The notes under the pieces were generated by a model. That model was not told the origin of the DNA. It did not search any database and worked only from the letters and a program-made list of their open reading frames with translations. A program made the position numbers and the translations under genes. From Azadirachta indica (taxonomy: Eukaryota > Streptophyta > Magnoliopsida > Sapindales > Meliaceae), in the NCBI GenBank assembly GCA_022749755.1, contig CM040449.1, forward strand, positions 1,426,001-1,490,000: a stretch of DNA of 64,000 nt. The letters are read 5' to 3'. Positions within the stretch are counted from its first letter, which is position 1, and each line of letters begins with the position of its first letter. Shown here piece after piece: positions 62,973 to 64,000 of this stretch.

Positions 62973-64000
62973 TTAAAAGTGCGGTGGCAATTCGGGTTAT
63001 CGTATCGTATTTGTATCATATCAAATAAAAATATAATATATTTTTTAAGCTAATTTAAACTCGATATATTTAATAATCGTGTAAAAATTAAAACCCTAAC
63101 CTGATCCACTTAATAATTGTGTCACCGATTTAATATATTTTTAATATATTTTAATATATATTCTAGTTAGTCCTCTCATGTATGTTATCATGGAACTTGG
63201 GATAAATGTTTTGGTATTAACTATGGTGATAGCACTATTAATTTCACTATGTTGAATTTTGATAATAGCATAGATATATACTAAGAAGTATTATAAAAAA
63301 ATGATTGATGAATACCCTTACCTCTTTTGTTTCTTAGTAATTATGCTTAGCTTTTGTGGGTGAGAAAATAATTACAACTCATCTTTGCTAATTCTTGTTT
63401 GATTTGGAGATTGCGAACTTAATTTCTTTAAGTATATATACATACATACATATATATATATATCATAATAACAATGTATGAAAGATTTAAATTTTCCTAT
63501 ATTTTCTTGTTAATTATAATTTGGAATAATTATATATTCAGTATAATTCATTAGACTTTTGGGAGAAGGAGCTTAAACTATTACAAGTGACAAATTTTAT
63601 TGTTATTATTTTTTTTTCTAACAACATAAAACTTCATTCTACTAGAGGAAAGATTACAACTGTCAAGATTAATTACAGTAAACAACCAAATAGATCTTAA
63701 ATTTACTGAAAAATAGGGAGAAAATAATACAACACCGTTATATTTGAATTTTTTAGAGAAATTTAACAAGTTAAAAAACTTTGAAATATAGAAAATAAAT
63801 TTACAATTGAAGCTTTCCTAGGAAACTCTCCACAGCTCCTTTCTGCAGCTTTCCCTTCATTTAGTTGATCTTTTCTATTGGTACTGCAAGAAATCGTTAA
63901 TAATATATATATGGTAGAAGAGAAGCTCCCAGATTTAGAACACAACTGTATTAATTTATCTTGAGAACTCTGATAATTGTAGATCTAAAAGATAAAACTA
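62973..64000. other. AT-rich region at right edge
   Basis: No gene that I can support. A TA/TACA microsatellite lies at about 63440-63467. On the minus strand near 63827-63885 a good TTCTTGCAG acceptor precedes a short open stretch that could be a terminal exon of a gene lying beyond the window. It has no recognisable domain. Confidence 0.35.

Noticed and set aside
63827..63885. Terminal exon of a gene right of the window
   Set aside because: A good acceptor precedes a short open stretch, but it is too short and has no identity; mentioned only in the edge region.

Overview
The window looks like nuclear DNA of a eudicot plant. It is AT-rich, its genes have GT-AG introns (one about 1.9 kb, one about 2.1 kb), and it is full of plant transposons: Ty1/Copia, MULE, hAT and MITEs. 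Every recognisable host protein is a plant-type orthologue. One run of exactly 100 N (53253-53352) marks a scaffold gap. I see no bacterial, organellar or viral gene, no CRISPR array and no convincing tRNA or rRNA gene.

Genes, left to right. (1) 86-3391, minus: the N-terminal four exons of a FANCM-type DNA helicase, running off the left edge. (2) 5353-7787, plus: a two-exon 98-residue mitochondrial inner-membrane protein of the COX7c-like type. (3) 11022-13692, plus: a six-exon, 325-residue mPGES-2-like GST/thioredoxin-fold protein that has lost the family's CPFC and cis-proline residues. (4) 31133-32116, plus: an intronless class I TCP transcription factor of the TCP8/22/23 type. (5) 59239-62626, minus: a uL18-family ribosomal-type protein whose first and last exons are visible but whose middle exon(s) I could not place.

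Between genes 3 and 4 lies a repeat-rich stretch (17-27 kb). It holds foldback elements, a ~570 bp direct repeat present twice, a truncated 3' piece of a Copia element, and a nearly full-length but decayed Copia of the same family with two LTRs (21263-26772). A 14.9 kb nest (36667-51532) carries terminal inverted repeats at both ends and contains two decayed MULE transposases. A hAT element sits between them (41431-45729) with a near-perfect 8-bp target duplication. A convergent GRF-like zinc-finger ORF lies near the nest's right end. Right of the gap are a Tourist-like MITE, a GC-rich promoter-like island with no gene, more MITEs and the uL18 gene.

Two threads link separate parts of the window. 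The COX7c-like promoter has paired site II (TGGGCY) motifs, the known target of class I TCP proteins, and the TCP gene's own leader carries a GTGGGACC site. In addition, ~285 bp of non-coding DNA downstream of the mPGES-2-like gene resembles the 3' flank of the TCP gene, suggesting a vanished TCP duplicate.
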